From: Caprimulgus europaeus
Lineage: Eukaryota; Chordata; Aves; Caprimulgiformes; Caprimulgidae
Length of the DNA: 64,000 bases
Direction of reading: 5' to 3'
Assembly (NCBI GenBank): GCA_907165065.1
Contig: OU015550.1
Span: forward strand, 3,817,501 to 3,881,500
Both the position numbers and the translations under genes were made by a program. The notes under the pieces were generated by a model that was not told where the DNA came from, did not search any database, and saw only the letters and a program-made list of their open reading frames with translations. Positions 47,161 through 59,579 of the stretch are shown here, one piece after another; positions within the stretch are counted from its first letter, which is position 1; each line of letters opens with the position of its first letter.

Positions 47161-47350
47161 TGAGGGGAGAGGCACTTCTCTGCCATAGAAAAGATACCAT
47201 TCCATAAAACATGTGATCACATCTCAAATATATTGTGTAATCCGCTATTATTAGGGTATTTAAGATAAAAATGAGACCGGAGCACTTAAGTGAAACTCAT
47301 CTCTCTATTAGCTTCCTTGATTTATATTTCATATTTTACTGAGTACAAAT
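47161..47350. promoter_or_regulatory. AT-rich block, possible conserved non-coding element
   Basis: Repeat-free sequence such as CATTCCATAAAACATG, CCGCTATTATTAGGG and GTATTTAAGATAAAAATG, next to a pyrimidine tract. Weak, texture-based call. Confidence 0.28.
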
Positions 47351-47362
47351 GCAGGAGGAGTT

Positions 47363-47535
47363 TTTTCTTTTATTTTTTTCTTTTTTCTTTTTTTTTTCCC
47401 TTTTTTCCTTTTTTCCTTTTTCTTTTTTCCCTTTTTTCTTTTTTTCCTTTTTTCTTTTTTTTTCATTTTTTTCCTTTTTCTTCTTGTTTTTCTTGCTGGG
47501 GTTTTTTTTATTATTTTTATTTTATTTTTTTTCCA
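47363..47535. repeat. T/C-rich pyrimidine tract
   Basis: About 170 bases of T with regular C interruptions (TTTTTTCC, TTTTTCTTTT), giving a spurious poly-Phe frame. Confidence 0.9.
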
Positions 47536-50500
47536 TGGGGTGAGATTGTCAGGAGCTTTTTCCTTGTGTTCTTCATTAGTGGAAATGGCTTTAACCCCTC
47601 ACCTGCGAGGATCGAAGAGTCAAGAGTGGAGGAATAAAGTCCAGAAGCATTAGCGTGTGCAGCGAAAGGGAGAACAGCTGGGGCCGAGAGAGAGGGAGGC
47701 ACAGAGCTGCTTGTGGAAAAAAAAAAAAAGACTTTTTTTTTTCCTCCTGTGAAGAATTGTGTCATTTTTGTTAATTTTTTGATCTCTTGGAACCATTTGG
47801 TTCTGGTTAAGCAAGACTGAGGTTGGGCTGGGTGGAAGTGCTTCTCAATATGGCATCATTTACCGTTAATATCCCTCTAAAAATATCCTTGTGTGTGTGT
47901 TGTTTTAATAGCTCTAATTCTGGAATGTGACTATGTCATTTTTATGAGGTTAGTGTAAAAAAACTTTTTTTTTTCTTTTTTTAACATTTTTTTTCATCCC
48001 TTCCCAACCTCTTTCTCCCCTCCAAAGGGGACGAAGGGAAGAGAGAAGACCCAGACTCTCTTTATACATCCCCTTCCTTGCAAAATTCTTGGTTTAATAT
48101 CATTTTTAGGGTGGTTTTTCACTTATTGGAGGTTAAAACCCTCCAATAAGTGCAAAGCTTTGATCCCATCCAGGTGGGAAATCCCTCAGCTGTTTTTGGG
48201 TAGCAGCTCCCATCGTGGGCTGGGTGAACCCTTTCCCCCCCGGCGCGGCACGCGGCCGGCACGCTGCTTTTTGGCTCCGGCAGCTGGAGCATCCGGGCAT
48301 CACTGAGTGTAATTAAAAAGTACACCCTCATAAAATGAAATACCAAGCAGAATAAGGTGGTTTAAAAATACCCTGGGCTGGATTTTCCATTGTGCTGTTT
48401 GATTTTTTTTTTTGGGTGGGGGAAGCCAGGGTTTGTTGTGCTTTTATGGATGGATGTCTCCATCCTCACCAAACTTTTTTTGAACCTTTTTGACCTATTT
48501 CTTGTGAATTTAACCAGGTGATGGGAGGCCTCAGAGTGGCTCTGCTTGGGTAGGTTTTGAGGAGAAAAAGACAGCAATGAGGGATTAATGTAGGGGCTGA
48601 AGTGTGAGTCAGGCATCCTAAATGGGATGGGTTCCACCATCTCCTCTCCCCAGGCTTCTCCATCGCTGGGGTCAGGTGGGACCTCGTGTTCCCCATGGGA
48701 CAATGTGAGTTTTGTGGTGTTTGCCATGGGGAAAGCAGCCAAAACCTGACCCTCCTGCTGTCCTGGGACACCTCCATCATGTACAGGGTGGAGATGTGAA
48801 GTCCCACCAGCCAGAGCATGAGCCTTTGGGGGATGAATTAACAGTCATCCCCAGCTTTGTTGGGATAATGGGCTGCTTCCCTGCTGGAGGATGAGCTGCT
48901 TTGCCTGAAATCGAGGGTGAGGATCCAGCCTCAGTTTACCCAGTGAATGGAAGGGATTTGATGTCTCTGGGTCATCAAATCCTGCGCTTCCTCATGGGCT
49001 GGGTACCCCGAGAACCCCCTTCCATGGCAGAGAAACCTCTGCTGCTGTGGGAGCAGCTCAGAGCTGGTCCTGGCAGTGTGTGTGCGGTCTGGACAGAGCC
49101 TTTGCCACGCCTGGGATTAGTCCTAAGGTTGATTTATTTATTGTCCCCCCCTCCCCATCCCAGCACGCTCCTTCCAGCATCTTTTAGTGCTCAACCTTCT
49201 GCAGCATCGCTGCAAAAACACCTCGAGCACGCAGACGAGGTGACGGCTGGGGTGAGGTGCTGAGCCTGGGAGAAGCTTTTCCTCCAACGTGCTAAGAACT
49301 TCTCTGAGTACTTTTCAGTTTTTAATTGCCTTTAAAAATACTTGTTTGGAAACGAGGATGGCTGCAGACTACCTTTTATTTCTACTATGAACCCTACACC
49401 AAATTGCAGTGCTGCCTAGTTGGAAAAATAGCACAAAAAGCACCAAGAAACGGGGGAAACCTTGGCCAAGATTTTGCAATTTTTTTTTTTATTTTTTTTT
49501 TAAAAAGGGAGCAGCTAAAATAATTAAATGAGCAAAATCCCACCAGGTTAAAAGGTTTCTTATCCCAGGCATGGCTCGAGCAGGGTGGAAAGCTTGGAGT
49601 ATTGCTTTGAACTAATGTTTTATATGTCCCCATGTAGCCTGGGGTAGTTGTGGGTCACCCCCAGAAAAGTCTGGGTCACCATCCTCTTCCTCAGCCCTGA
49701 ACCGTGTTGCTGCTGCTCTTGGGGAGGGCAAAGCCAAACAGCATCAGTTCTTGATGTGTCTGAGACATTACAAACTTTTTTTTTATGGGATAATTTGCTG
49801 ATCAAAGGGAGCCATCCAGGAACATGATGAATTTGACACAACCCATTCGTTCCTAATTACGAGTAACGTGCTAATGACTCTTGAATAACACTATGCAGCA
49901 GGATACAATTTTTTTAAAAATCATTTTTTCTCTGGTTCACAGAGCCAGGAGGTGAAAGCCCAGCCACTCCCACGCAGGAGACTCTCTTCCTTCTGCTTTC
50001 ACACCTTCTCAGCCCTAAGGAGAGGTTGTGGGTGTCATCCTCCTTGCTTATCGCTACGGAAAGGCTTTATCCCCCATCCCCTGGGCTGCTCCTCCTGCCC
50101 TTTGGGGTAACAAATTCGGATAACATGGGGCTCTGCATCCTGAAATTCAATTTTTGGAGCTCCAGCTGCCTTGTGCAGCCATGCAACAGGTTTGCTGCCA
50201 GCCAGAGCATCCTTCGTTTGCAGGCTGAAGTGGAAATTGGTGGTGGGGAGGGAGGGAGGGGGCAGCTCCAGGGCGCTGGTGGGGAGGCCCCTGTGTGCAA
50301 TTGTAAGGCAATGTCTTTTTTTTTTTTTCTTTTTTCTTTTTTTTTTTTCCCTGTAAATCTTGTAATTTCGTGCTTCAGAGCACAACAAAGTGAGAGAGCC
50401 AGCGGGGAGTGAATTAAATTCCCCCCTGAGAAGCAGCACAAGGTGGGCGGCCAGCGGTAGGGACTCGGTGGCACCCGTGGGCCAGCCAGTATTTGGGTTT

Positions 50501-51662
50501 AGAAAGAGAGATTCTGGGAGAAATCCTGCCTAGTGCTTTCCTGGGTGCTGGCATTATGTCTCTTATGTTTTTCCCCTCTTTGCTGAATTTTCCCTGCCTG
50601 CAGCACTGATTTTTACTGGGGCTGGGGCAGGGACCTGCCCCACCAGGCCACCTCAGTGAGATGGTGCTTGCAAACACCCGAGGAATTCCATGTGGTGCAG
50701 GTGGAGAAACCAAATCCATGCAAACTTCTGTCAAGCAGACACATGGAAAAACAGGTGAAGCTCAAGCAGCTGATGGTCCAGCACCCATCCTCGGGTGGGT
50801 GCCTGGGACCTGCCAGCTCTGCTGCACGCTGGTGCTGAGCAGCCGTCAATTGACTTCCTCCACCCTTGGCTTTTAATGGGAATTACTGTTTTCATTTCAA
50901 AAAGTAATTAAAATATCAGACCTTGAGCTGTCATAACTGTCACATGGTTTTTGTGTTCACATTACCGATGCACATCTATTCCTGTTAATAACAGGGAAAT
51001 AACGTGCCTGCAGAGGAGCGTTGCCTTGCGATGGGGCTGCGTCAGCTCTTGGACTCAGACCATCGGTGATTCCCAGCAGCAAATCACCACGGTTGTCCTC
51101 AAGGATTTTATTCTTTGAATTGTTTGGATCAAGCAAGGTTGCAAGTTAGTGGCTGTGCAGTTTTTGAGCATCCCCAGCAGCTGACCAGGGTTGTTCAAGA
51201 AGAGGTGATGGGTATGGGGCAGCTTTGGGTGCATCCACGCCGGGTTCTGTCTGTTCCTGGGTGCACCCTGGGGTGTAGCCCCGGTGATTTGCTGTGGGAG
51301 TGTAACATTAGGATCCCATTTGCTTTTGAAACTCCTGGGTTTTTGACTTTCTCAGGGTGTGTGCATGGTGATACAGAGGGTATCTGGGCAGGGCAGAGGG
51401 TGTTGTGTGCTGTGTCAAGGGCAGAGCTGTTGGGTTTGGGTCCCTTGCTAGGAAATGGTATTTTTTAAAATAAAATAGGCAAGGCTGTGTCTGTGAAACC
51501 CTCCCCACACAGCCTCTGGCTTCGGCAGTGGCTTTAAAAAGACCTTTCAGTTTGCTAATGCACTTCTAACGCCTGTCCCTGTGCAAGGAGTGGGTCAGAA
51601 GGATTTTATTCCCAGAAAAAAACATGATGACACAGCTTGGACATCCTTTGCTATAAATCATC
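47536..51662. other. Intron 2, second half, mostly featureless
   Basis: Unique DNA apart from the hairpin at 48120. Small poly-T runs lie near 47955, 48405, 49485 and 50319-50348. AT-rich, repeat-free stretches at 49840-49930 and 50870-51005 (for example AAAAAGTAATTAAAATATC) may be regulatory. No exon is supported. Confidence 0.4.
48120..48152. repeat. Perfect 13-bp inverted repeat with 7-base loop
   Basis: CACTTATTGGAGG at 48120-48132 is the exact reverse complement of CCTCCAATAAGTG at 48140-48152, separated by TTAAAAC. The stem is too short for a typical pre-miRNA. Confidence 0.95.
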
Positions 51663-51784
51663 CAGGTTGGATGAGGCTTTGAGCAACCTGGTCTAGTGGA
51701 AGGTGTCCCTGCTGCTGGCAGGGGGGTTGGAACTGGATGAGCTTTAAGGTCCCTTCCAACCCAAACCAGTCTGGGACTCGATGA
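51663..51784 (+). mobile_element. CR1 LINE 3' tail, sense
   Basis: The 3' tail from CAGGTTGGATGAGGCTTTG through GAAGGTGTCCCTGCTGCTG to CCCAAACCAGTCTGGGACTC. Same subfamily as 8262 and 53431, with a shorter 5' side. Confidence 0.9.
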
Positions 51785-53430
51785 AATCTGTCCTGTACGC
51801 TCTTCCCGAGCATCCCTTGAGGAAAGGAGCGTGGAATAGGACCTTTTAATTAAAACACAGGTAATGAGTTTTCATGGGTGCTCTGATGAGCGACTGTTGA
51901 AGGGTGTTTCAGGTGCTCCTTGCTTCACAGAGGTTCAATAAACAGCGAGTGAACCGGAGTGGTGTGTTAAGGTGCATCCACACCGTGGGCGATGCTGCGC
52001 CGGTTTGCAAGCGGATTTGGCAGGGAGGGATGGAGAAGGCGGCACAAGGGCTGGGGGCTTTCTTCTTTATAGCTGGAAATGTGGAGAATTAACAAGCAGC
52101 CCTTTCTCGGGGCGCACAGCCGCCTCCTGGAAGCCGGGATGGTGATTTACAACCGGGGTGATGACAACCAGGGGAACCCACGTGCTGCTGGCGGCACCGC
52201 CAAGCCAGGCTCTGACCCTGCATCGAGCCCTAATGCAAACCTGTCCTGCGGGCAGGGCTACAATGACTTGGTTGTTCAGAAATGTACCCAAAAAAAAGGA
52301 AAAAAAAAGGAAAAAAAATCCCTTAAAAGCAAAACTAAGGAGCGTACGAGGAAGCGGGCGTGGGAGCAGCAGCTGGGTACGGCAGGGTTGTTTTTGTTAG
52401 AGCTTTATTCCCTCTCCCAGCTCGCAGCTCCTGAATGAAGCTCCTTTTCTGAGCTCACACACTCTGCGGTGCTCGCCCGCGGCCGCGCTCGCCTGTGACC
52501 GGTCGGCTCTTCTGCCGCCTCGCGCCGGCTCCTCTCTCCTCCCTCCCTCTTTACAGGATTTTCCTTAATTTCACCTACTTTCTTCAGCTGCTGACACTGC
52601 TGTGCACAGCTCTGTCACGGCTGCTCGTGCCTGCACGTGTTTCCACAAGTGGTTTTTATCGATTTTGTGTTGGTTTCTTCCTCTTTTGCCTCTCGTGTCC
52701 CAGCGAGACACCTTCATCCCTGCAAACAAGTTAAGGAAACTCATAACTCTTTCTAGGCAAACACACATAAAAATAAGCAGGTTTCATCTTGATCACTTGT
52801 GTGACTCCCTAAACTCCTCCTGCATCACCATAAACTCCGTACGGATGCGTTCATGGATTATTAATTCAGGGTGTAATCCTGCTCTTGGCCCGACCCAAAT
52901 CTGGGCAGTAACTGGGACTTTTTGGTGCTCCAGCGTGACCATCGGATGTAAAATTAAATATACACGGTAGCTTTAGGCACAAGGGATGTCCACTGCAGCA
53001 GAAACATAGTGATGGTTCTGTGTGAGGGTGGAATAAATCAACCAGGAGGAGCTGGCCCCTCTGCCAGACCTTTGGTCAGGGGACACGTGTGCCAGGGCTG
53101 ACCTGCGTGGAAATCTGCCAGAGGCAGGAAGATGTTGGACCTGGTGACTTGCTGAAGATGTGATGGAGATTTTTGGAAGAGGGCAGTTTTGTCCTCATGG
53201 CCCAGGCCAGGGTCATAGCTCTGGGGAGCAGAGATGGCCTGTAATGGGATGTACTGGTCATACTGGTGTGGCAGGAGAGAGCGTGTGGGGAGCATTGGGA
53301 GCGCTCCCCTCCTTGTGCATTGCTTGCACCCCATAAATTAAGCTAGTGGAGAACCAGCCTGGTGGCCCCACGTCCAGGCACTGCTCTGGGAAACTGGAGA
53401 GGGAAGTGTCCTGCTGCTCCAAGAAGCTTG
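51785..53430. other. Intron 2, last part; small CpG spot at 52465-52530
   Basis: Unique DNA. A compact CpG cluster including GCGGCCGC lies at 52475-52525, followed by a pyrimidine tract and TTTACAG. An alternative 5' exon or promoter there is possible but unsupported. Confidence 0.35.
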
Positions 53431-53585
53431 TCCCCTCCCTGGAAGTGTTCTCGGCCAGGTTGGATGAGGCTTTGAGCAACCTGGTCTAGTGGAGGGTGTC
53501 CCTGCTGCTGGCAGGGGGGTTGGGACTGGATGAGCTTTAAGGTCCTTTCCAATCCAAACCAGTCTGGGACTTTGTGATTCTATGA
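53431..53585 (+). mobile_element. CR1 LINE 3' tail, sense, next to a coding exon
   Basis: It runs from CCCCTCCCTGGAAGTGTTCT through GGCTTTGAGCAACCTGGTCT to the intact CR1 terminus GTGATTCTATGA. The 3' end is only 70 bases upstream of the FOXP4 exon at 53656. Confidence 0.92.
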
Positions 53586-53655
53586 ACATGCCCGGAGCAG
53601 GGAGGAGGAAGAGGGCAGCCTTCCTCATACCCACCTCGCTGTGTTTCTTTTGCAG

Positions 53656-53745
53656 GCTCTCCAGGTGGCACGCCAGTTCCTGCTGCAGCAAGCCACGGGG
53701 CTGAGCTCCCCCAGCAGCAATGAGGGCAAGCAGCCAGCGGTGCAG
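53656..53745 (+). CDS. FOXP4: FOXP4 second coding exon (residues 68-97)
   Basis: The exon is exactly 90 bases (30 codons, phase 0 on both sides), with acceptor TTTTGCAG ending at 53655 and donor GTGAGC at 53746. It encodes ALQVARQFLLQQATGLSSP followed by a short polar linker ending in AVQ. The ALQxARQxLLQQ motif occurs in FOXP1, FOXP2 and FOXP4 and continues the glutamine-rich N-terminal regulatory region. The ARQFLLQQATGLSSP version fits FOXP4. Because it is a multiple of three, skipping would remove 30 residues without shifting the frame. A CR1 retrotransposon end stops only about 70 bases upstream of the acceptor. Confidence 0.96.
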
Positions 53746-54479
53746 GTGAGCCCCGAGGACACGGGTCTGTCCCCCATCACCCCCTTTTTGGGAAGAGTTT
53801 GGCTGCAAACGGGTGCTGTGGGAGCGTGCACGTGCAAACACATGTCCCCTCTGTCTTCAGGGTGGCTGAGGCAAACCAGGAGCCCACAAAGAGTTAAATC
53901 CCCTGTAAACCTCCAGAAATTTCCTGGGGTTTTTTTTTGGTGGAGGAGTTTGTGGGCTGATGTGGTGGGAAAAGGGTGATGGAAGGGAAGGTCTGGCTCC
54001 AGGCAGGGTAAGGACCAGGGGGAGAAGGTCACTGTGTGCCACCATACCTTGGAACAGCATTTTGGATAGGGAAGTACAGAGTTTTCCAGGCTCAGGGCAC
54101 CCCAGGATTGGTGCTGGGTGCTGTGAGGGAGGCATGGGGATGGATAAGGGACAGTCCTTTGGGGCTGGATAAAGGACTGTCCCTGAGGGCTGGAGCCAGG
54201 ACAGGTCCTCCAGCGTGAGACAGCAGCTGGGACAGGACAAAAACCCATCTGGGATGAGGTTTTGTGGCACTGGCAGGAAAAAACTGGGCTTTGGGTGGAT
54301 ACAGCACCCTTGGGTGGCATCCTGCTCCCATAGGGGAGGGGAGGACTAAGGGAAAGGGACAGAAAATGGGAAGAGAAGGAGCAGAAAAGGGGTGTGAACC
54401 TGGAGAGGGGGAGGCAGAAAGAAGCAAAGCCCAAGCGATAGAAAGTGACAATTTAAATAGCTGTGCGGAGAGGCTCTCC
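53746..54479. other. Intron 3 start, nothing recognised
   Basis: Ordinary unique DNA, purine-rich at 54335-54425. Confidence 0.45.
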
Positions 54480-54600
54480 CTTCAGGCTAATTAAATTTAT
54501 CGGAGAACAGCAGGTTACCTTATTAGAGCCACGTGGGTTTAATTAACAAAGGAAAGTAATTAGCACAAGCGCTCTCAGAGCTGGAGGTCCTGCCTACGCC
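54480..54600. promoter_or_regulatory. TAAT-rich block in intron 3, candidate enhancer
   Basis: GGCTAATTAAATTTATCGG, GGTTTAATTAACAAAGG and AAGTAATTAGCACAAGC fall within about 90 bases. AACAAAGG is also a SOX/TCF-like word. Repeat-free. Confidence 0.38.
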
Positions 54601-57310
54601 AGGCTGAGCCGGTGCGGCGGAAAAAGCCTGGAAATGGGCAATTGCGAGCCACATGGCCAGGACACTGCTGAACCTCGGTGCCATCCCAGTGCTCCCAGTA
54701 CCAGGGTGGGCTCACAGGGGCTGGGGGGAGCCTGGAGACCCTCTGGCTGCCCCACCAGGTTGGGAAGCAGCAGCTGGGTACGAGCAGTGGGAATGAGGGC
54801 TCCTGCAGCACAAACAGGCGGCTTTTTCCAGTGGTGCTCGCAGGAAGGAAATGCAGTCACTGCATGGAAAATGTCTGCGAAGGACAAAGGCAGCGAGGGT
54901 GAAGTCAGATTCCGGTAACCAGCGCCTTATTCCCCTCCATGGATGTGTTTCTCCTGCCCATCTCTTGCTGCTCCCTCCACCGCTTTCCCCAGCTGCGATG
55001 CACGATGCTTGCTTGCCGCTCGCTTCACATCCCCTTCCCCCCCCCTTCTCTACTGCTTTTCCCTGCCCATCTGGCCAGTGGCTTTGCCAGAGTGAACTGG
55101 ATCTGCCTTTCCTCTCCCCTCCTCCCTTTTTGTGTTGCAAAAAGGACTTGTGAAAGTTGTAGACGTGAGTCAGAAATAGCTCATAACTCAGCAGCAACCG
55201 GCCTCTTCCTCCCCCTCCTCCCCGTCCCGCCGGCCCAGCCAGCAGCTGGAGCGGGATCTGACCGAGGGGAGATAGAGGATTAAGCAGACTCCTTTGAAAG
55301 GAAGTTTATCTAACGGCAGTGGTGTGGATGAGACTGGCCAGGACGGCTGGAGGAGGAGGAGGAGGAAGGATCTCAGTGCAGCAGCCCCTGGCTGGGGAGG
55401 GAGGAGGGAACGCAGCAGAACTGCGGGTTCATCGCGGTGTTTGGGACCTGGGGTGCCCTCGGGGCTGGATTTCCACATCACTTGGGTATTTTGGGGAGAA
55501 GCTGTTCTAGTGGCCTCCCTTCAGATCTCCACCACCCACCTCCCTGCTCCCAGTCCCTGGAGAAATGAGCAGGAGGGTCCCAGTGTCAGCAGAGAGAGCA
55601 GGAGCCCCCGCACCCAACACCCAGGAGTGCTGGAAATTCCCCGTCCGTGCCCACACCGGGTGCTTGTCCTTGCAGTGAGCAGCTCCCTGTCACCTTGCTG
55701 GTGGGGATGGGACATTTATGGGGCATGAAGCCAGCGGGAATATTAATGACAGTCGGTGACAGCGTGCTCTTAAAAACAAACAAGGAGCTGCTGGGCTTGG
55801 TAGGATCTTGGTGGGGGTTTTTTTGGAGCATGAACCCTCTCTCCCCACAGATGCCTGGAGGTGTGTGCGGAGCTCACACCCCAATTACAGCTGCATCTAA
55901 AAAAAAAAATGCCTAAAAACCACACTCTGAAACATTTTTTAAATGGTTTTACTTCTTTGCAACTTTAAAGCTATTAGAAACTTGGTAGATGCCAACAAAC
56001 TGTTGCATTTGAGGACTTTTGTTGCAGTGGATCTACCTGAGATCCCACTGATATGGGGAGATGGTGCTGGTGTCTGGTAAATCCCATGGCTCAAGGTGCT
56101 GGGGCACATTTGTCAAGATATTGGGGGTGTCTGTCCATGCCCCATATTTTCAGTGCTGGGCCATTTCTGGCTTGGAGACACAGTGGAATCACAGGGTGCT
56201 CTCTTTAGGGTCCTTTCCCCAGCTGGAGCTGGGGGTCTCCCAGCCTCAGGCAAGAGCAACTTGCTGAGGTTAAAAAGCCTCTGAAATGGGAGAGGGGCTG
56301 AAGGGCGCTGAGGGAAAGGGGAGAGAGGAGTTTGGAGCAAACTGCGGGAAATTGCTTTTCTTTTGTCTGCTGCGGCGGGGAGAGCAGCGGAGCGGAAAAG
56401 TGTATTTTGTTGATTTGAAACTTGAGTGAAATGGGTAATGAAGACAGATCAATACCAGCCCTTCTGCGTCCCCTCTCCAGGAAAAAAACCACAGCAGCCC
56501 GTCCGTCTCGGCTCGCACAGCGCTGGATTTTTTCCATTTGAACTCCCAGCATTGCAGTCCATCCCTGCTGCTCCCCCTCCTCCTTCCCAGAGCCCCCAAC
56601 TCTGCCAGCCCGTAGCCTCTGTCACCGCTGCCACCCTGCTCCACCATCCCCACTGTCACCACAGCCACAACGGTGTTTGGGATTAACGGGGGAGCACAGG
56701 AGTCACTTCAATCCCTGCAGATTTCATCGGTGTGACGAGCCGAGCCAGCACCCCTGTGCCTATGGAGGAGACGTGTCCCCTCAGGGGACCCTCCCTGGGT
56801 GATGCAGGGGGACAGGGGCTCACCCCAAGCTGAGGAAGGGACTGACAGGCAGTGAGTGCTCCAGCACGCTGCTGTGAGCATCCCCAGCCAGCTCCCTTTC
56901 AACTTTTAGCGACTTGCAGCCCAATTATGCACGATCAGTGCCTCCCCGGCAGGACACGCTGCGCTAACGAGGATGCACGGTGGGTTGGACACGCAGGGGA
57001 TTGATTCCTCTTTTTTCTTTGCGTGTAGCTGAACAGCAGAGGCTGGTTGTTCTCCACACAGCTACGCTGACACCCACTTGCCTGCTCACCCCGTGCTGCT
57101 GCCCTCCTCCTGCCACCTCCTCCCAGGGAAATTACTCCTTTGGTGCTAAAAAATATTCATACAATAACCCCACAACCTCAAAACCCAGCCTGGCACGTTA
57201 TGCTGGAGCAGATCTGGGTTTGGTTTCTCCTCTGACCCCGGGTAGATGTTGGTCTGTTGTCTCTGTCCCACCTTGGTAAGGTCCAGGCACAGCGTGGTAT
57301 GAGCAGAGGG
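54601..57310. other. Intron 3, middle, mostly featureless
   Basis: Unique DNA. An AT-rich patch lies at 55880-56020 with a poly-A run near 55900. No exon is supported. Confidence 0.4.
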
Positions 57311-57390
57311 TGGGTAGAGCAGTGCTTGGGTGACCCTGTGCCACCCAGAGTGGGTAGAGAAGTGTTTGGGTGACCCTGTGCCACCCATCA
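57311..57390. repeat. 40-bp tandem duplication
   Basis: Units 57311-57350 and 57351-57390 (TGGGTAGAGCAGTGCTTGGG and onward) differ at only a few bases, which points to a recent local duplication. Confidence 0.93.
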
Positions 57391-59579
57391 GGGTCTATGA
57401 CCATGGCTGGGGTTATGTTGATGCCTGGCCCTGGGTGGTTGAAGCTCTTGCAGATGGTCTGAGCCAGGTGAATCCCAGAGCTCACCAGGGATGTGAGCAG
57501 GAGGGGATGTGTGGATGTGCCTTTGTGCTTTGGTTGGACTGGAAGTGAAAGATTTGCTCTCCTCTAGCTGCAGCAGTGAGAAGTGAGTGCTCAGGGAGGG
57601 ATTTGCTCATCCCCTTGCCCCTAAAATCAGACGTGAAGCTGCTCTTGGGTGATGATTGCTTCTCCCTTTCTATTCCCAGCTCCCAGTCTCCTTCAGTTTG
57701 GTTTGTTTCTGTTGGTTTTGGAATTGAAAAGGGTGGTTTTTAAAAAGAAATGAGGAAAAACAGCGCAAACATGCTTGCTGTTGTTTCTAATTGAGAGTTA
57801 AAACCCATTATTAGATCAGAGACAAGGACATGCAGCACCTTGGGCTCTGAGCATCGAACACCCCAGGCAGCTGGCGTGCACTCACTGCAGGGAGAGGTTT
57901 GCTCATCCCAGTGGTCCCAGAGCCCCCCTGGGTCAGTGGGGACCAGAAGGGGATGAGGTCTGGGCTGTGCCTGGTGCAGGAGCTGGGACGTGTGGTTTTA
58001 GGTGTGGACCTGGAGATGGTCCTTCCCATAGCAGGGACACGGCAGCTGCTGCGGTCACCTCCCGTTGTGGGTGACGGCACGGCTGGGAGGTGAAGGTCAG
58101 TGCAGGGATGCTTTGAGGCTGAGCAAACCACAGGCTCACTCACACCCCTCCGGCTGATGGGGGATGTCCTGGCTCCTGTGCTGTGCCAAACTGGCTGTCC
58201 CGGGGGTCACGAGGGTGCTCATCCCTCTCATACAGCCCCATGGTGCTGAGAGAGCCAAGATCAGCCGTCGGGCTGTGGCTCTGCCTTGTGGTTGGGAGTT
58301 GCAATCCACTTCCCGTAAAAAAAATTTAAAAAAAAAAAATAAAATTAAAAAAAAATCTAAGAGAGATTTAACTAAAAGCATCTCTCCCTCATCCCGCTGC
58401 GTTACGCCCGGCCAAATCCTGTTTCGCTCAGCCGGCTTTGGCAGGGTTGCTCTGTGCTTATTCCGAGCGCTGCGTTTCCCTTGTAATACCCGTCTGGTTT
58501 TCCACCCGCTGCCTGCTGATCCGTGCTCACCCCATCCCCCGGCACGGCGGGATTACAACAGCCGGGACCGCCTGGAAAATCACCCCCTCGAGATCCCGCT
58601 GGCCGGTCGCTGCCGCAGCGCCGGGGTTCTCTGGGAGGCAGCCGGAGCTGTTAGTAAGCAGTTTTGTGGAGTGGCAGCCAGCCAAGGCGTGAGTCAAACC
58701 CTTCCTGAGTCGGTGTCTGGCAGATGCCAGCTCGTGACGTGACTGTGCCGGCCGGGGACCAGCCGCTGCTGCGGGGCTGGCTGCTGGGACCTGCTTCCCG
58801 AGGGATTTGCTGGGTGTGGTGTGACTGCTGCGTATGAGGACAGTCCCCGGCTGCTCTAGTGCCTGGGAAAGGACTTTGCTGCTGGGTGGATGGATGGAGA
58901 AGAGGCAGCTGGACACAGCCAACCCCTCATCCTCCCCCTGTCCTGCTCTCCTTGTCACCCTTTGGCTCTCACTTGTGTTGACTGCCTGGATCCAAACTTT
59001 TGAGGTGACTGTTAAGTCCCCTTGTTATCCAGGGATGCCAGCCTGGCCTCGTCCCCTGCCACAGGGAAACTTGCACACTGATGGTCACCAAGAGCTGTGG
59101 CTGCAGATGAGGGGGCTAAACCCTTTCCCCATGCTGTCCCCCTCCCTGTTAGCAGATCAGCCACTGGTGGAGGGTGGACATTTCCATCCCCATCTCATTT
59201 TGCCAGGGCAGCAGCTGTCACTGTCCCCAACAGAGGCAGCTGAGGTTGTCACCAGAGCCTGGGATGGAGAACCACAGCACTGCTGCAGCCTCCCAGGCAC
59301 GTGTGGTGAATGGCCACAGCGGGAGCAAAACTTGCTGTATATGGGAATTTCCTCTGTTACTAAAGAAAGTTCCTGCTGTCCCTGGAAACCTTAGCCAGGA
59401 GGGGGACGTTTTCCATGCTGGGGGAAAATTCTTCGTGTGGTTTTGTTGTCTGCTGAGGCTTGGGAAGGTGGTGAAGCCCTGATGCTCCTCATAAGAACTA
59501 GCACCAGTTCACCCCGTTCACACCTCACCCCCTCGTGAAGCTGCCACCATTTCCCCATGTCAGCTCTGCATCCGAGCAC
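57391..59579. other. Intron 3, nothing firm
   Basis: Unique DNA with an A-rich run at 58317-58355. The interval 58380-58760 is moderately CpG-rich. No exon is recognised. Confidence 0.4.

Noticed and set aside
47290-47637. Phe-rich frame resembling a membrane protein
   Set aside because: It is a T/C simple tract, so the hydrophobicity is an artefact.
48120-48152. microRNA precursor
   Set aside because: The 13-bp stem with a 7-base loop is too short, and the flanks do not extend the pairing.
52475-52562. Alternative FOXP4 first exon at a small CpG cluster
   Set aside because: The CpG stretch is only about 60 bases and no donor or conserved start could be tied to the known exons; kept only as a remark.
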